Below, piece by piece: positions 16,888-24,667 of a stretch of 64,000 nucleotides of DNA. The position numbers and the translations under genes were made by a program. Below the pieces are notes generated by a model. It did no database searches, was not told where the DNA came from, and worked only from the letters and a program-made list of their open reading frames with translations. Each line of letters opens with the position of its first letter. The stretch's first letter is position 1. The stretch is from assembly GCA_018650465.1 (NCBI GenBank), contig JABIFY010000146.1, positions 1 through 64,000 on the forward strand. Direction: 5' to 3'. Source of the DNA: Alphaproteobacteria bacterium (GTDB lineage: Bacteria; Pseudomonadota; Alphaproteobacteria; UBA2966).

Positions 16888-17301
16888 CTACACCCGTATT
16901 GTCAATTGTCGAACAGAGTTCAGATAGGCCATATCTTCAATCAGAATATGAGTCTGTAACCATTTGACCAGAAAGCCAATGAAATCATCCATATCAAAGG
17001 TTTCAGGGTTGGTTTTGTAGTTTTCTGCATAGCTGTTCATTTGTGCGGTGAGCGACGTGTGGGCGGTGGCGTGTGGTTTCAAGTTGATATAGTGAATTGA
17101 AGCCAGCAAGCTTTCTTCGCGCGCGAAATGGTCGTTCACGTAATCCACTAACTGAATTATTGCAGTGTCAACTTCATCGTCAGCGCTGCCCGCTTCAAAA
17201 CTGTCGTGCAATTTGTTAACGAGGGAAAAGATTTTTTCGTGGTCTCTGTCGATATCCGGGATACCGGTCAGATAAATGTCCGACCAACTAATTGCAGGCA
17301 T
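16888..17301 (-). CDS. bacteriohemerythrin
   Basis: A 137-residue single-domain hemerythrin that binds oxygen at a di-iron centre. All seven expected ligands can be placed: His21 (DIDRDHEKIF), His58 and Glu62 (NDHFAREE), His77 and His81 (KPHATAHTSL), His118 and Asp123 (QTHILIEDMAY). It starts MPAISWSDIYLTGIPDID, typical of the family. AGGAG lies 8 bases before the ATG. It may store or sense oxygen in the cytoplasm. A monocistronic gene; the nearest upstream region on its strand is the degraded DUF1611 locus. Confidence 0.93.
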   Translation of the reverse strand: MPAISWSDIYLTGIPDIDRDHEKIFSLVNKLHDSFEAGSADDEVDTAIIQLVDYVNDHFAREESLLASIHYINLKPHATAHTSLTAQMNSYAENYKTNPETFDMDDFIGFLVKWLQTHILIEDMAYLNSVRQLTIRV

Positions 17302-17483
17302 TTAAAAAATCTCCTGATTCGAAGCGCGAAACTGTATCAATCAAATTAATTTTCATAATAACTATGATGCAGAAAGAGGCCGGTTTCGGTACGTTTAAAC
17401 CAAGACGCTTGTCGGCAATTGCTACTCATGGAACCAATATGTGGCTCTACCAAGCTGAACAGTAGGCGCTTTTTCAAAATGAG

Positions 17484-17856
17484 TCAGCCGATCTTCCGTC
17501 TATTCTTGTTGTGGTTGTCGAAGGTCTCGCCTCTCGCAAAACTTTCAAGGAACTCTGCAGCACCGATAGGCAGCTGGCGTGTGCCCGTGTCCACGATGAG
17601 GTGATCACCGCTGGCCTCGAGGACAGTAATTCCGGCAAGGGGAAGCAGTCCGTTAACGATATTCATCCCGAGGCCAATGGCGTCGAGCACAATGGTACGT
17701 TTGAGTGGGGACAAAGTGCCGCTCGAGGGTGCCATACCATAGATGAAATAGTCTGGCATCGCTTTGGCGAGAGTGACGGACAAGTCCATTTGCGATTTTG
17801 CCGTCCATTTTCCCGAAATTGTCTTCACAATAGACGATGGCTGTCGCGCCATGCTT
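17484..17856 (-). pseudogene. degraded DUF1611 (DgcN-like) gene
   Basis: Two reading frames together contain pieces of the N-terminal part of a DUF1611 protein. One frame (about 17856-17766) reads HGATAIVYCEDNFGKMDGKI then ANGLVRHS. Another (about 17789-17700) reads PDYFIYGMAPSSGTLSP and AIGLGMNIVNGL. In intact members, roughly 40 residues lie between these blocks; here they nearly touch and the frame changes at about 17770. After NGL the sequence leaves the family pattern and stops, so more than half the protein is missing. DUF1611 includes the D-glutamate cyclase DgcN. The locus appears to be a decayed remnant; no intact partner is found nearby. Confidence 0.65.
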
Positions 17857-18179
17857 GAATTCACGACCGGGTGGGGGCCTTAAGGGCACGACAGAGGCTG
17901 CGAGGGAGAGCGTCAGGCAAGGGCTTGGATGGCAATCGGAACGGGTGCCACGGGTTTCTCCTTGGATCAAAACAGGGAACCGGCAACGATACACCGACGG
18001 CATCGCAGACTACCTTGCCTGGCAAATCTATTCGGCAGGGCAGGCAGAGAACAATCGAGTTAGCGCGCACGATCAGTGGCAATACGGTTCCGGTAGAACC
18101 GGAATGGCGTATCGGTGGCGGCGCAGGACCACAAGACAACATTCGCATAAGGCGGAGCTGTCGATCAGTATTCGGAAAG
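17857..18179. other. stretch with no recognised gene
   Basis: About 320 bases upstream of the DUF1611 remnant, with normal GC content. Several frames are open for 90-120 codons, but none gives a protein I recognise. The region is probably further decayed coding sequence. The segment 17302-17483 downstream of the remnant is similarly empty. Confidence 0.4.
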
Positions 18180-18480
18180 AAAAATTTGATTATTGTATTA
18201 TATTAATTTCATAAAAAGATATATATACTAAATAAAACAAAATAAAACTAGTAAAAAATTTCTAGAGTTGAGTAATTAGGCACCAATAAATATTTAATAG
18301 GATCGTAGTATATATAGTTTTTAGCAGTGATTATTTAAGTAATATTTATTATATGTGTCTAAAATCGTATTTTATGTATATATTATTTAAATGTACAAAC
18401 GTTGGCCAAAGTTAAATGTGGGATCGAATACGGAATATCAACAAGGTATTTCGAACAAAAGTGTAGGCAAAAAAACTCGT
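18180..18480. other. strongly AT-rich intergenic island
   Basis: About 300 bases dominated by A and T (runs such as ttattgtattatattaatt, atatatatacta and tatatattatttaaatg), very different from the rest of the window. It holds no plausible coding frame. It lies between the decayed DUF1611 locus and the leader of the cold shock gene; 18481-18720 is that leader. Possible meanings are a curved or UP-element promoter region for the cold shock gene, a nucleoid-protein site, or inserted foreign DNA. Confidence 0.6.
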
Positions 18481-18720
18481 ATTTATTGCCTCTGTACTGA
18501 GCGAAGCTCTCTGACAGAATGCCGGTGGATTCATTCTGGCCTTGACATTTGAGGTGAATGCACCATATGAACGCTACACGTTTTGCATTTGTTTTGGCAT
18601 GCCTGGATAGTCGGTACGCCGCTTAGCTTAGTTATCCCTGACATTGTGATCGTAAATTAACCGGCCCACCGCATGGTGTGGGGGCGCGGAATTGAGACGC
18701 CTGTTATAAGGAAATAACTA

Positions 18721-18930
18721 ATGGCTACTGGTACTGTTAAATGGTTCAACCCAAGCAAGGGTTTTGGTTTCATCGAGCAAGAGAATGGCGCAAGTGACGC
18801 TTTTGTTCATATTTCAGCCGTCGAGCGCGCTGGTTTGAGCACGCTGAACGAAGGTCAAAAAGTTTCTTTCGACCTGCAGCCTGGCCAAAACGGAAAAGCT
18901 TCCGCTGAAGACCTGAAACTGATTGACTAA
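18721..18930 (+). CDS. cspA: cold shock protein, CspA family
   Basis: A 69-residue single cold-shock domain, the usual size for the family, which binds single-stranded RNA and DNA and melts structure in mRNA. The RNA-binding motifs are KGFGFIE (RNP1) and AFVHIS (RNP2), after MATGTVKWFNPSK. AAGGAAAT lies just before the ATG. No gene is found for more than 240 bases upstream, so a long structured leader, common for cold-inducible csp genes, is plausible. A strong hairpin lies 11 bases after the stop. Confidence 0.97.
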   Translation: MATGTVKWFNPSKGFGFIEQENGASDAFVHISAVERAGLSTLNEGQKVSFDLQPGQNGKASAEDLKLID

Positions 18931-18941
18931 TTAGTTTATGC

Positions 18942-18968
18942 ATCGCCTCCAACTTTGTTGGGGGCGAT
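18942..18968 (+). terminator. hairpin after cold shock gene
   Basis: ATCGCCTCCAAC, loop TTT, GTTGGGGGCGAT: a 12-bp stem with one T-G pair directly after the cold shock gene. No U-run follows, so it may be a stability element or a factor-assisted terminator. Confidence 0.65.
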
Positions 18969-19032
18969 TGCTACCTACTGACGACATACTAAATTACGGG
19001 ATCAATTGAGCCCGTTATTCCCCCAGCCGAGT

Positions 19033-19052
19033 GATAACGCTACGACGTTATC
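19033..19052. repeat. inverted repeat GATAACG...CGTTATC
   Basis: Perfect 7-base arms with a 6-base spacer, about 130 bases before the small gene at 19181. The size fits an operator, but I cannot name a regulator. Confidence 0.35.
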
Positions 19053-19180
19053 GTCTGACGACTGAGCCTGTGAGCCTTTTTGGCCTGGCTTCTTGGCGAT
19101 ATTAAATATTTCAGCGAATGATGTGCCCGGCTTTGCCGGAGGTGGCATGCCATTACCGCTCTGAATTTCAAGGAAACATC

Positions 19181-19360
19181 ATGAATACCGAAGAAAACTT
19201 TCTGACCAGATATGGGTTGCAACATTTTGTGACCTGCACCCAATCCGGTGAGCGGCATGCCTTTGTCATCAACGGCGAGGAAGGCCAAAAGATGGTCAAT
19301 CACGCAGAGTCTCTTATCAAAGGGCGCCACGGAGCCACCGCTCATATACAGGTGACGTGA
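19181..19360 (+). CDS. hypothetical 59-residue protein
   Basis: A small, probably cytoplasmic protein starting MNTEENFLTRYGLQHFVTCT and ending ATAHIQVT. The ATG at 19181 has AAGGAA 6 bases upstream; the in-frame ATG at 19118 lacks a site. No family is recognised. It is the first of three tiny genes in the same direction after the cold shock gene, each with its own ribosome site and separated by 18-108 bases, so co-transcription is possible. Confidence 0.6.
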   Translation: MNTEENFLTRYGLQHFVTCTQSGERHAFVINGEEGQKMVNHAESLIKGRHGATAHIQVT

Positions 19361-19468
19361 CCTTCGCACCCCGGGATTGATGCCAGTACAGACAAGGCGA
19401 AACCAGTCTGTCTGACTGGCCCGTCACCACACGGATAAGTCACCACACGGATAAACGGAGACAGATCG

Positions 19469-19699
19469 ATGGCCAGGAAGAAACCCAAGGGCGGGAAGGC
19501 CGCATTTGTAATGTTCAACATACATTATGAAGACGGGTCAATAAGTTCAAACCGCAGGGTGGCGAGTGAATTTCTGGATGAGTCGCTGGGCGGCAAAATT
19601 CTGGATCTGGCGCGCGATGCGATTCAGAACCAGGACGAGGAGATCGCCCGTCACGCCAACAAACGTCGTGCTGATATCAAATCCATTGTCCGGGCCTGA
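19469..19699 (+). CDS. hypothetical 76-residue basic protein
   Basis: Begins with a lysine-rich MARKKPKGGKAAFVMFNIHYEDG, then SNRRVASEFLDESLGGK and a helical charged tail (RDAIQNQDEEIARHANKRRADI). GGAGACAG precedes the ATG. The basic start and helical body suggest a nucleic-acid- or ribosome-associated protein, but no family is recognised. Second of the three small genes. Just upstream is a duplicated 11-base word, TCACCACACGG (19424-19434 and 19440-19450). Confidence 0.6.
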   Translation: MARKKPKGGKAAFVMFNIHYEDGSISSNRRVASEFLDESLGGKILDLARDAIQNQDEEIARHANKRRADIKSIVRA

Positions 19700-19717
19700 A
19701 TAGATTTTGGAGAGATC

Positions 19718-19918
19718 ATGACAAAAATGCAGATTGCTGCCACGCCAATCGCCGAACATCCTGTGCAGAAACTGAAGAATAGGTCATGCCTGAAGTGCAC
19801 CACTTCATTCCAAAGCAATTGGGCAGGAGAGCGGATTTGCCCCCGCTGCAAGGGCTCCAAAGCCTGGCGAAGTGGCGCGTCAAACGAGGGTTCTTCCTCA
19901 GGCGGGCGTCGTCGATAA
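19718..19918 (+). CDS. small zinc-ribbon-like protein
   Basis: A 66-residue protein with CLKC and, 18 residues on, CPRC (CLKCTTSFQS...ICPRCKG), which would bind one zinc ion, followed by a Ser/Gly/Arg-rich tail ending GGRRR. GGAGAG sits before the ATG, 18 bases after the previous stop. Such mini zinc ribbons often occur in nucleic-acid-binding proteins. No specific family recognised. Confidence 0.65.
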   Translation: MTKMQIAATPIAEHPVQKLKNRSCLKCTTSFQSNWAGERICPRCKGSKAWRSGASNEGSSSGGRRR

Positions 19919-19946
19919 AAACAGTTGCTGTTATCGGAAATTGGCG

Positions 19947-19972
19947 AGCCCCAGTCTGAATTGATGGGGGCT
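19947..19972 (+). terminator. weak hairpin after small-gene group
   Basis: AGCCCC and GGGGCT (19947-19952, 19967-19972) with a 14-base loop, 28 bases after the zinc-ribbon gene. There is no U-run; a weak candidate for ending this unit. Confidence 0.3.
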
Positions 19973-20146
19973 GAATTGAAGCGATTTTATGGTCATGCGG
20001 CTTCATCGGCATTTTGCCTCGCCTTGGTTTTGAAGCGTTCCCCGGATAGTCAGGTTTCAAGTTTCAAGTACCGTGGTTAATATTTGATTCACCTGTTACG
20101 CGTATACCGGCCATAGCCAGGCAATTCGGCTAAACCGGGGGTGGTT

Positions 20147-21400
20147 ATGTCAGAAAAACTATTTTCTGCGCTAAGTATCGTAGAGTTACTTGAGGCTCAG
20201 GACGGGAAGCTCGTCGGTAATGTCAGCTGTGAAGCCGTCGGCCATTTACTCGCTGAACTCAATAACCATATTTGCAAACAGGTGCTGGGCGAAGCGCCAG
20301 GTTTTGCCATTTATCTGGGCCCGGATAACGAGAGAACAAACGCTATCAAGGACCTGTACGGTCCTACTTTGCCAATAAATTTTGTGTTGTCTGAAATGGG
20401 TGAAGAAATGGAGCGGGCCATATCCCTGTTCCGGCCTGACCTGGTCGAAGACGCGGGTATCTCATCCTATAAGTTTGCACCTGTTGAGGGCCGCACTGTT
20501 GGTCAGCGTCCAACCGATGATGGGCATATGCTCTATGTAGTTGAGCCCGCATCAATGGCCCAGGACACGGCTGATCTTTATCGCCGGAAACGAGAGACCA
20601 GACAATTGTTCAGCCTGGCACGCAGATTTGAAATGCCGCCGGAGCTGGAAAACTTCATTGCAGCCCATGGCCGAAAGATTGCCCTGATCAGCCACAAGAC
20701 AATTGGCGGAAAAGATTTTGTTGGCTCAGGCGCCGCCAAATCTTTTGACCCGCGAAATTATCTGCCGACACTGAAACACCTCAAGGACGAGGGCTTTCAG
20801 CTGGTGCATTTCGGGCGGGAGCCATACCCGGAAATATATCGGGCATTTGATGTGATCGATTATGCCAACAGTCCACTGGCATCGTTTCGCAATGATCTTA
20901 TCCTTGCGAGCCATGCGGGCTTTGGATTGTTCGGATCATCTGGCATAAGCTGGTTTGCTGAATGGATGGATATGCCGTTTGTCATGGTCAATATGTGGAC
21001 AATCGATTCACCACCATTTTCAGATAAAGCCGTTTATCTCCCGACTTTGGCGAGAGACTTGACGAGTGGGGATCTGGTCAACTTCGAAAAACAACTTTGG
21101 TTCCGCCAGGAACATGGCGTCTTTTTTCCGCACTCGGTCTATGAAGCCACGGATTGTTCGGCAGAGGATATTTTGACGGCGACCAGGGAGTGCCTGGAAA
21201 TGGAAAGGGTAGGTAACGTTGCGCTTACGGAAAACCAGCGGCGTTATCAGGAGACAGTATCAGCGCATCCGACGTCGAAGCAGGCCCTGTCGCGTATCAG
21301 TGCGGCCTTTGCCGACAAGCATGCTGATTTGATGACGATAGAGTTGGCAAGTGATGACCAGGATGCAGTGCCGATGACAAGGGCGGCGGTATCCGCTTGA
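20147..21400 (+). CDS. TIGR04372-like glycosyltransferase
   Basis: A 417-residue protein resembling the TIGR04372 glycosyltransferase group found in surface-polysaccharide loci. The features I rely on are a C-terminal GT-B-like half with KIALISHKT, NYLPTLKHLKDEGFQLVHFGR, VIDYANSPLASFRNDLILASHAGFGLFGSSGISWFAEWMDMPFVMVN and an HSVYEATDCSAEDI ending. The N-terminal third is not recognised. The ATG at 20147 is preferred to the GTG at 20141, with GGGGGTGG upstream. No other polysaccharide genes are adjacent, so the acceptor is unknown. The family assignment is moderate. Confidence 0.55.
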   Translation: MSEKLFSALSIVELLEAQDGKLVGNVSCEAVGHLLAELNNHICKQVLGEAPGFAIYLGPDNERTNAIKDLYGPTLPINFVLSEMGEEMERAISLFRPDLVEDAGISSYKFAPVEGRTVGQRPTDDGHMLYVVEPASMAQDTADLYRRKRETRQLFSLARRFEMPPELENFIAAHGRKIALISHKTIGGKDFVGSGAAKSFDPRNYLPTLKHLKDEGFQLVHFGREPYPEIYRAFDVIDYANSPLASFRNDLILASHAGFGLFGSSGISWFAEWMDMPFVMVNMWTIDSPPFSDKAVYLPTLARDLTSGDLVNFEKQLWFRQEHGVFFPHSVYEATDCSAEDILTATRECLEMERVGNVALTENQRRYQETVSAHPTSKQALSRISAAFADKHADLMTIELASDDQDAVPMTRAAVSA

Positions 21401-21504
21401 AGCCGAGCCACGCGGAAATATTGCCTTAAGCCGCTTTTGCATTCCATCTGTTCAAGGGTAGAGTTCCCCTCCACTACCTGTCGAACCCTGAATATGGAAA
21501 CAAC

Positions 21505-22587
21505 ATGCAAGTCACAACTCTACTCGTCAATCGCTCAGACATTACCGATATCCGTGCTGTTACTGAAACTGCACCGGCTTTGGCGCCAGATTGTATCCGG
21601 CTGGAGATCGAGAAGTTTGCTTTGACAGCAAACAATGTCACCTATGCGGCGGCAGGAGACGTTTTGAAGTACTGGCAGTTCTTTCCGGCGGAAGAGGGCT
21701 GGGGCAAGGTGCCGGTTTGGGGCATCGGCAAGGTCGTCGAAACGAATGTAGAGGACGTGACCCAGGGTGAGCGGTTTTTTGGCTATTTTCCACCTTCCAG
21801 CCATCTGGATGTGATGCCGGGTCGCACAAGCAAACATGGATTTTCCGACATCACACCCGTGCGGGCTGATTTGCCGCCGATCTACAACAAATACGATCTT
21901 TTGACGGATGTTATGGATCTGGATGATGATCTGGAAGACCGCTTGTCCCTGTTGCGACCGCTCTATGCCACGTCGTATTTACTGTGGGACTTCATGGTCG
22001 ATAACGATTATTTTGGGGCCGAACAGTTCATTGTTTCCAGTGCCTCCAGCAAAACATCCATCGGACTACTCAGCCTGGCAAAACGAAAAGGGCCGAAGGT
22101 AATCGGTCTGACATCGGCAAAAAACATGGCCTTTGTCAAAGATCTGGGTATCTGTGACCAGATTGTTGATTACGATCATATCGCGGCGGAAATCGATCAG
22201 GTGCCATCCGTGTATGTGGATATTGCCGGAAACAGTGATGTGAAAAAGGCTTTACATGAACACCTGGCGGATCGGCTGAAACACAGTGCAGCGGTCGGTA
22301 CCAGCCATTGGGATAAATTTGCACCTTCGGGTGACCTGCCAGGACCGAAACCCTTGTTCTTTTTCGCCCCCTCGCAATCGGAAAAGAGACTGAAAGAATG
22401 GGGTCCTGCGGAACTAGGCAAACAGGTCCAGGAAACCTGGCGTGGCCTGGCCCTGGAAAGCCGAAACTGGCTGAACATCGAACACCACAACGGCGTGGAT
22501 AAAGCTGCTGCTATTTATCAGCGTGTGGCCGATGGCAGCCTGGTACCTTCCATCGGTGTGATGATCAGTCTGTCTGGTGAAGAATAG
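21505..22587 (+). CDS. DUF2855 family protein
   Basis: A 360-residue protein of the DUF2855 family, uncharacterised but distantly like medium-chain quinone reductases. It has an N-terminal substrate-like domain (ANNVTYAAAGDVLKYWQFFPA, GWGKVPVWGIGKVVE, FGYFPPSSHL). A central Rossmann-like section follows (FIVSSASSKTSIGLLSLAKR and VIGLTSAKNMAFVKDLGICDQIVDYD), equal in position to the nucleotide-binding part of MDR enzymes. No zinc ligands are apparent. It is convergent with an amidohydrolase gene 8 bases away. A redox role is inferred from fold similarity only. Confidence 0.8.
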   Translation: MQVTTLLVNRSDITDIRAVTETAPALAPDCIRLEIEKFALTANNVTYAAAGDVLKYWQFFPAEEGWGKVPVWGIGKVVETNVEDVTQGERFFGYFPPSSHLDVMPGRTSKHGFSDITPVRADLPPIYNKYDLLTDVMDLDDDLEDRLSLLRPLYATSYLLWDFMVDNDYFGAEQFIVSSASSKTSIGLLSLAKRKGPKVIGLTSAKNMAFVKDLGICDQIVDYDHIAAEIDQVPSVYVDIAGNSDVKKALHEHLADRLKHSAAVGTSHWDKFAPSGDLPGPKPLFFFAPSQSEKRLKEWGPAELGKQVQETWRGLALESRNWLNIEHHNGVDKAAAIYQRVADGSLVPSIGVMISLSGEE

Positions 22588-22595
22588 ACCGCTGA

Positions 22596-23618
22596 TCAAT
22601 TTTCCAGACGATAAACCCGCGTCGCTGTATCATGGAACAGCGCGGCTTTTTCTACCGCACTGTAATCGGCGGCCAGGCGTTTGAAGGAATTCCACAAGAC
22701 ATTGTAACTACAACTCACCATGTCGACGGGGAAGTTTGATTCGAACATGCAACGCGCGACGCCAAACTGTTCAATGGTGTGTTCGTAATAACGACGGGTT
22801 GCTTCCATCAGGACCGTGCTGGTGGGTGGGCGGTCCTGCTCGTGCCAGCCAAAGCCGTTTAATTCCATGTTAATGCCGCCCAGTTTGGCGACAACATTGG
22901 GGCAAGTCGCAAGTTCCGTAATGTTTTGTTGCCAGCCTGGAAAATCTGCATCCAGTTGTCCGGTATAGGGACCGATGCCCAATGGCCCGCCAAAGTGGTT
23001 AAGGATTATTGTCGTATCGGGAAAGGCACGGGCAAGATCGGTGAGTTCCGGTATCTGCGGATGGTAGAGCCAGGCTTCAAAGCTTAAGTTTCGAGGTGCC
23101 AGTTCGGCAAAACCACGCCGGAAGTCCGCATCCAGCAGTAGATGTTCGCGGAAGGCATGACGACCGTTGCCGACATCCGGGCTTGCGTCCCAGTTTACCT
23201 GATGCCGAATACCCCGGAAGCGGCCACCACCGGCGACCACATGAGCATCCAACAAGGCGCCGACGTCTGCCTCCTGGGTCAGGTCTGCGGCACCCACGAT
23301 GCCGGCTGCAATCCGGGTCTCTCCATAAAGACCAGAAGCGCTCATGGCGGCAATGCCGTTCACAAATTCCGTCTCACCCACGACACGCAGGGCATCTGTC
23401 TCGTTCGCCCGATACATGGCCCCACATTCAATGAACACGGTTGAGGTAATATTGTGGCCGCTGTTCACATCAAGCAAAATGTCCTCCAGCAGGTATTTGT
23501 GGGCGGCTCTTTCAGTGCGGAATTCCCACAAATGGTGGTGCGGATCACAAATCGGCAGATCAGGATCCAGTGTTTCCTCAGCAACTTGGTCGAGCCATGC
23601 CTGATTTGTCGAAGTCAC
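22596..23618 (-). CDS. amidohydrolase (COG3618, PDC-hydrolase-like)
   Basis: A 340-residue TIM-barrel amidohydrolase of the group that includes 2-pyrone-4,6-dicarboxylate lactonase and related lactonases. Metal-site motif DPHHHLW lies at residues 25-31. RGIRHQVNWD, LNHFGGPLG with a later His, and MFESNFPVD with the catalytic Asp near the C-terminus follow the family order. It probably hydrolyses a lactone or amide; the substrate is not readable. The upstream 99 bases separate it from a divergent glutathione S-transferase, and both could serve small-molecule degradation. Confidence 0.87.
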   Translation of the reverse strand: MTSTNQAWLDQVAEETLDPDLPICDPHHHLWEFRTERAAHKYLLEDILLDVNSGHNITSTVFIECGAMYRANETDALRVVGETEFVNGIAAMSASGLYGETRIAAGIVGAADLTQEADVGALLDAHVVAGGGRFRGIRHQVNWDASPDVGNGRHAFREHLLLDADFRRGFAELAPRNLSFEAWLYHPQIPELTDLARAFPDTTIILNHFGGPLGIGPYTGQLDADFPGWQQNITELATCPNVVAKLGGINMELNGFGWHEQDRPPTSTVLMEATRRYYEHTIEQFGVARCMFESNFPVDMVSCSYNVLWNSFKRLAADYSAVEKAALFHDTATRVYRLEN

Positions 23619-23717
23619 TTTTTGTCTCCTTGTTGACGATGCCGTGTGTGTGTGCCTGAATCAGTTTACTTGATCTTGTCAGATCATATTAAAATTCAAA
23701 TTTGGAGTAGCAGCAAC

Positions 23718-24329
23718 ATGGGTAAGCCAGTTCTTTATGGTTCGTCACAATCACGGGCAATACGGTCACTGTGGGCAATCGAGGAAACCGGGATCGACTA
23801 TGATCATGTGCCAACAAAATACAACGAGGAGTCCAAGGCTTCGGACTATATTGCCGTTAATCCCAATGGGCGTATCCCAGCCTTGGTCGATGGTGATCTG
23901 ACCTTGTGCGAATCCATGGCTATCAACCTCTACCTGGCCCGAACCTATGGCAGCGATATCAACACGACGAACCCGGCGGACGAAGCCCGTGCCCAGCAAT
24001 GGTCGGTCTGGGGTATCAGTGAAATTGAACCTTTGCAGATGCGTATTGTGGTGCAAAAGTTTTTTGTCTCGGACGAAGACCGCAATATGAAAGCCATTGA
24101 AGGCGCAGAAAAGGGTTTGAAACGGCCCTTAACCGTTTTGGATCAACATCTGGCCAACAGCCGGTATTTGTTGGGTGACAGCTTCACCATTGCCGATCTT
24201 AATCTGGCGGGCGTTATGGTATTGCTGAAGCAAACAAAAACCGACCTTTCCGCCTATGCCAATGTTTTGCGCTGGATGGACGAATGTTACGGCCGTCCGG
24301 CATTGGCCCGTGCCCGCGAAAAAGATTAA
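23718..24329 (+). CDS. glutathione S-transferase family protein
   Basis: A 203-residue GST with an N-terminal thioredoxin-like domain (LYGSSQSRAIRSLWAIEETGIDYD, NPNGRIPALVDGDLTLCESMAINLYLA with the cis-Pro and the SNAIL/ESMAI glutathione-binding motif). A C-terminal helical domain (LLGDSFTIADLNLAGVM, N-capping box) follows. Ser in GSSQS is in the place of the activating residue. I chose MGKPVLYGS at 23718 as start; the open frame extends 24 codons upstream without a good site. It is divergent from the amidohydrolase. Substrate unknown. Confidence 0.9.
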   Translation: MGKPVLYGSSQSRAIRSLWAIEETGIDYDHVPTKYNEESKASDYIAVNPNGRIPALVDGDLTLCESMAINLYLARTYGSDINTTNPADEARAQQWSVWGISEIEPLQMRIVVQKFFVSDEDRNMKAIEGAEKGLKRPLTVLDQHLANSRYLLGDSFTIADLNLAGVMVLLKQTKTDLSAYANVLRWMDECYGRPALARAREKD

Positions 24330-24466
24330 CAGGCTATCTTCTGAAGCTCGCCACGTGTATCTTGTTGTGCAGGTGTATCTTGATAATTAATACCTGACGA
24401 CGGGGCTTCATGTCCCGATCAGGTGTTGCATCCGGCTAATGGTCGGTGCTGAAATATGGAAAAATA

Positions 24467-24637
24467 ATGGCCAGAAAACCAAACTATAATTTTGAGCGCA
24501 ATGAACGTGACCGGGTCAAGGCGGAAAAAAAGGCTGCTCGCGCAGCTGCCAAACTGGAAGCCAAGGAGCGAAAAGCAGCCGAGGCAGAAGGTCAGCCAGC
24601 CTCTAATCCGGATGAAGAGTTACCTTCCGAGGATTAG
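24467..24637 (+). CDS. conserved small lysine/alanine-rich protein
   Basis: A 56-residue protein, MARKPNYNFERNERDR followed by a Lys/Ala/Glu-rich helix (KAEKKAARAAAKLEAKERK) and an acidic end. The opening matches a short protein widespread in alphaproteobacteria whose role is unknown; I rely on memory of that family. The ATG at 24467 fits this conserved start. It lies 30 bases before the serine hydrolase gene. Confidence 0.7.
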   Translation: MARKPNYNFERNERDRVKAEKKAARAAAKLEAKERKAAEAEGQPASNPDEELPSED

Positions 24638-24667
24638 AATTTTGCAGATGCTTTCTGAGTGACACTT

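Noticed and set aside
17837-18214. Overlapping + strand frames of 110-125 codons upstream of the AT-rich island
   Set aside because: No ribosome site of note, Arg/Gln-rich composition, and they oppose the DUF1611 remnant; probably non-coding.
24350-24466. Possible small RNA or leader structure before the 56-residue gene
   Set aside because: Only short imperfect inverted repeats (for example around the GGGGCTTCATGTCCCG segment); too weak to call.
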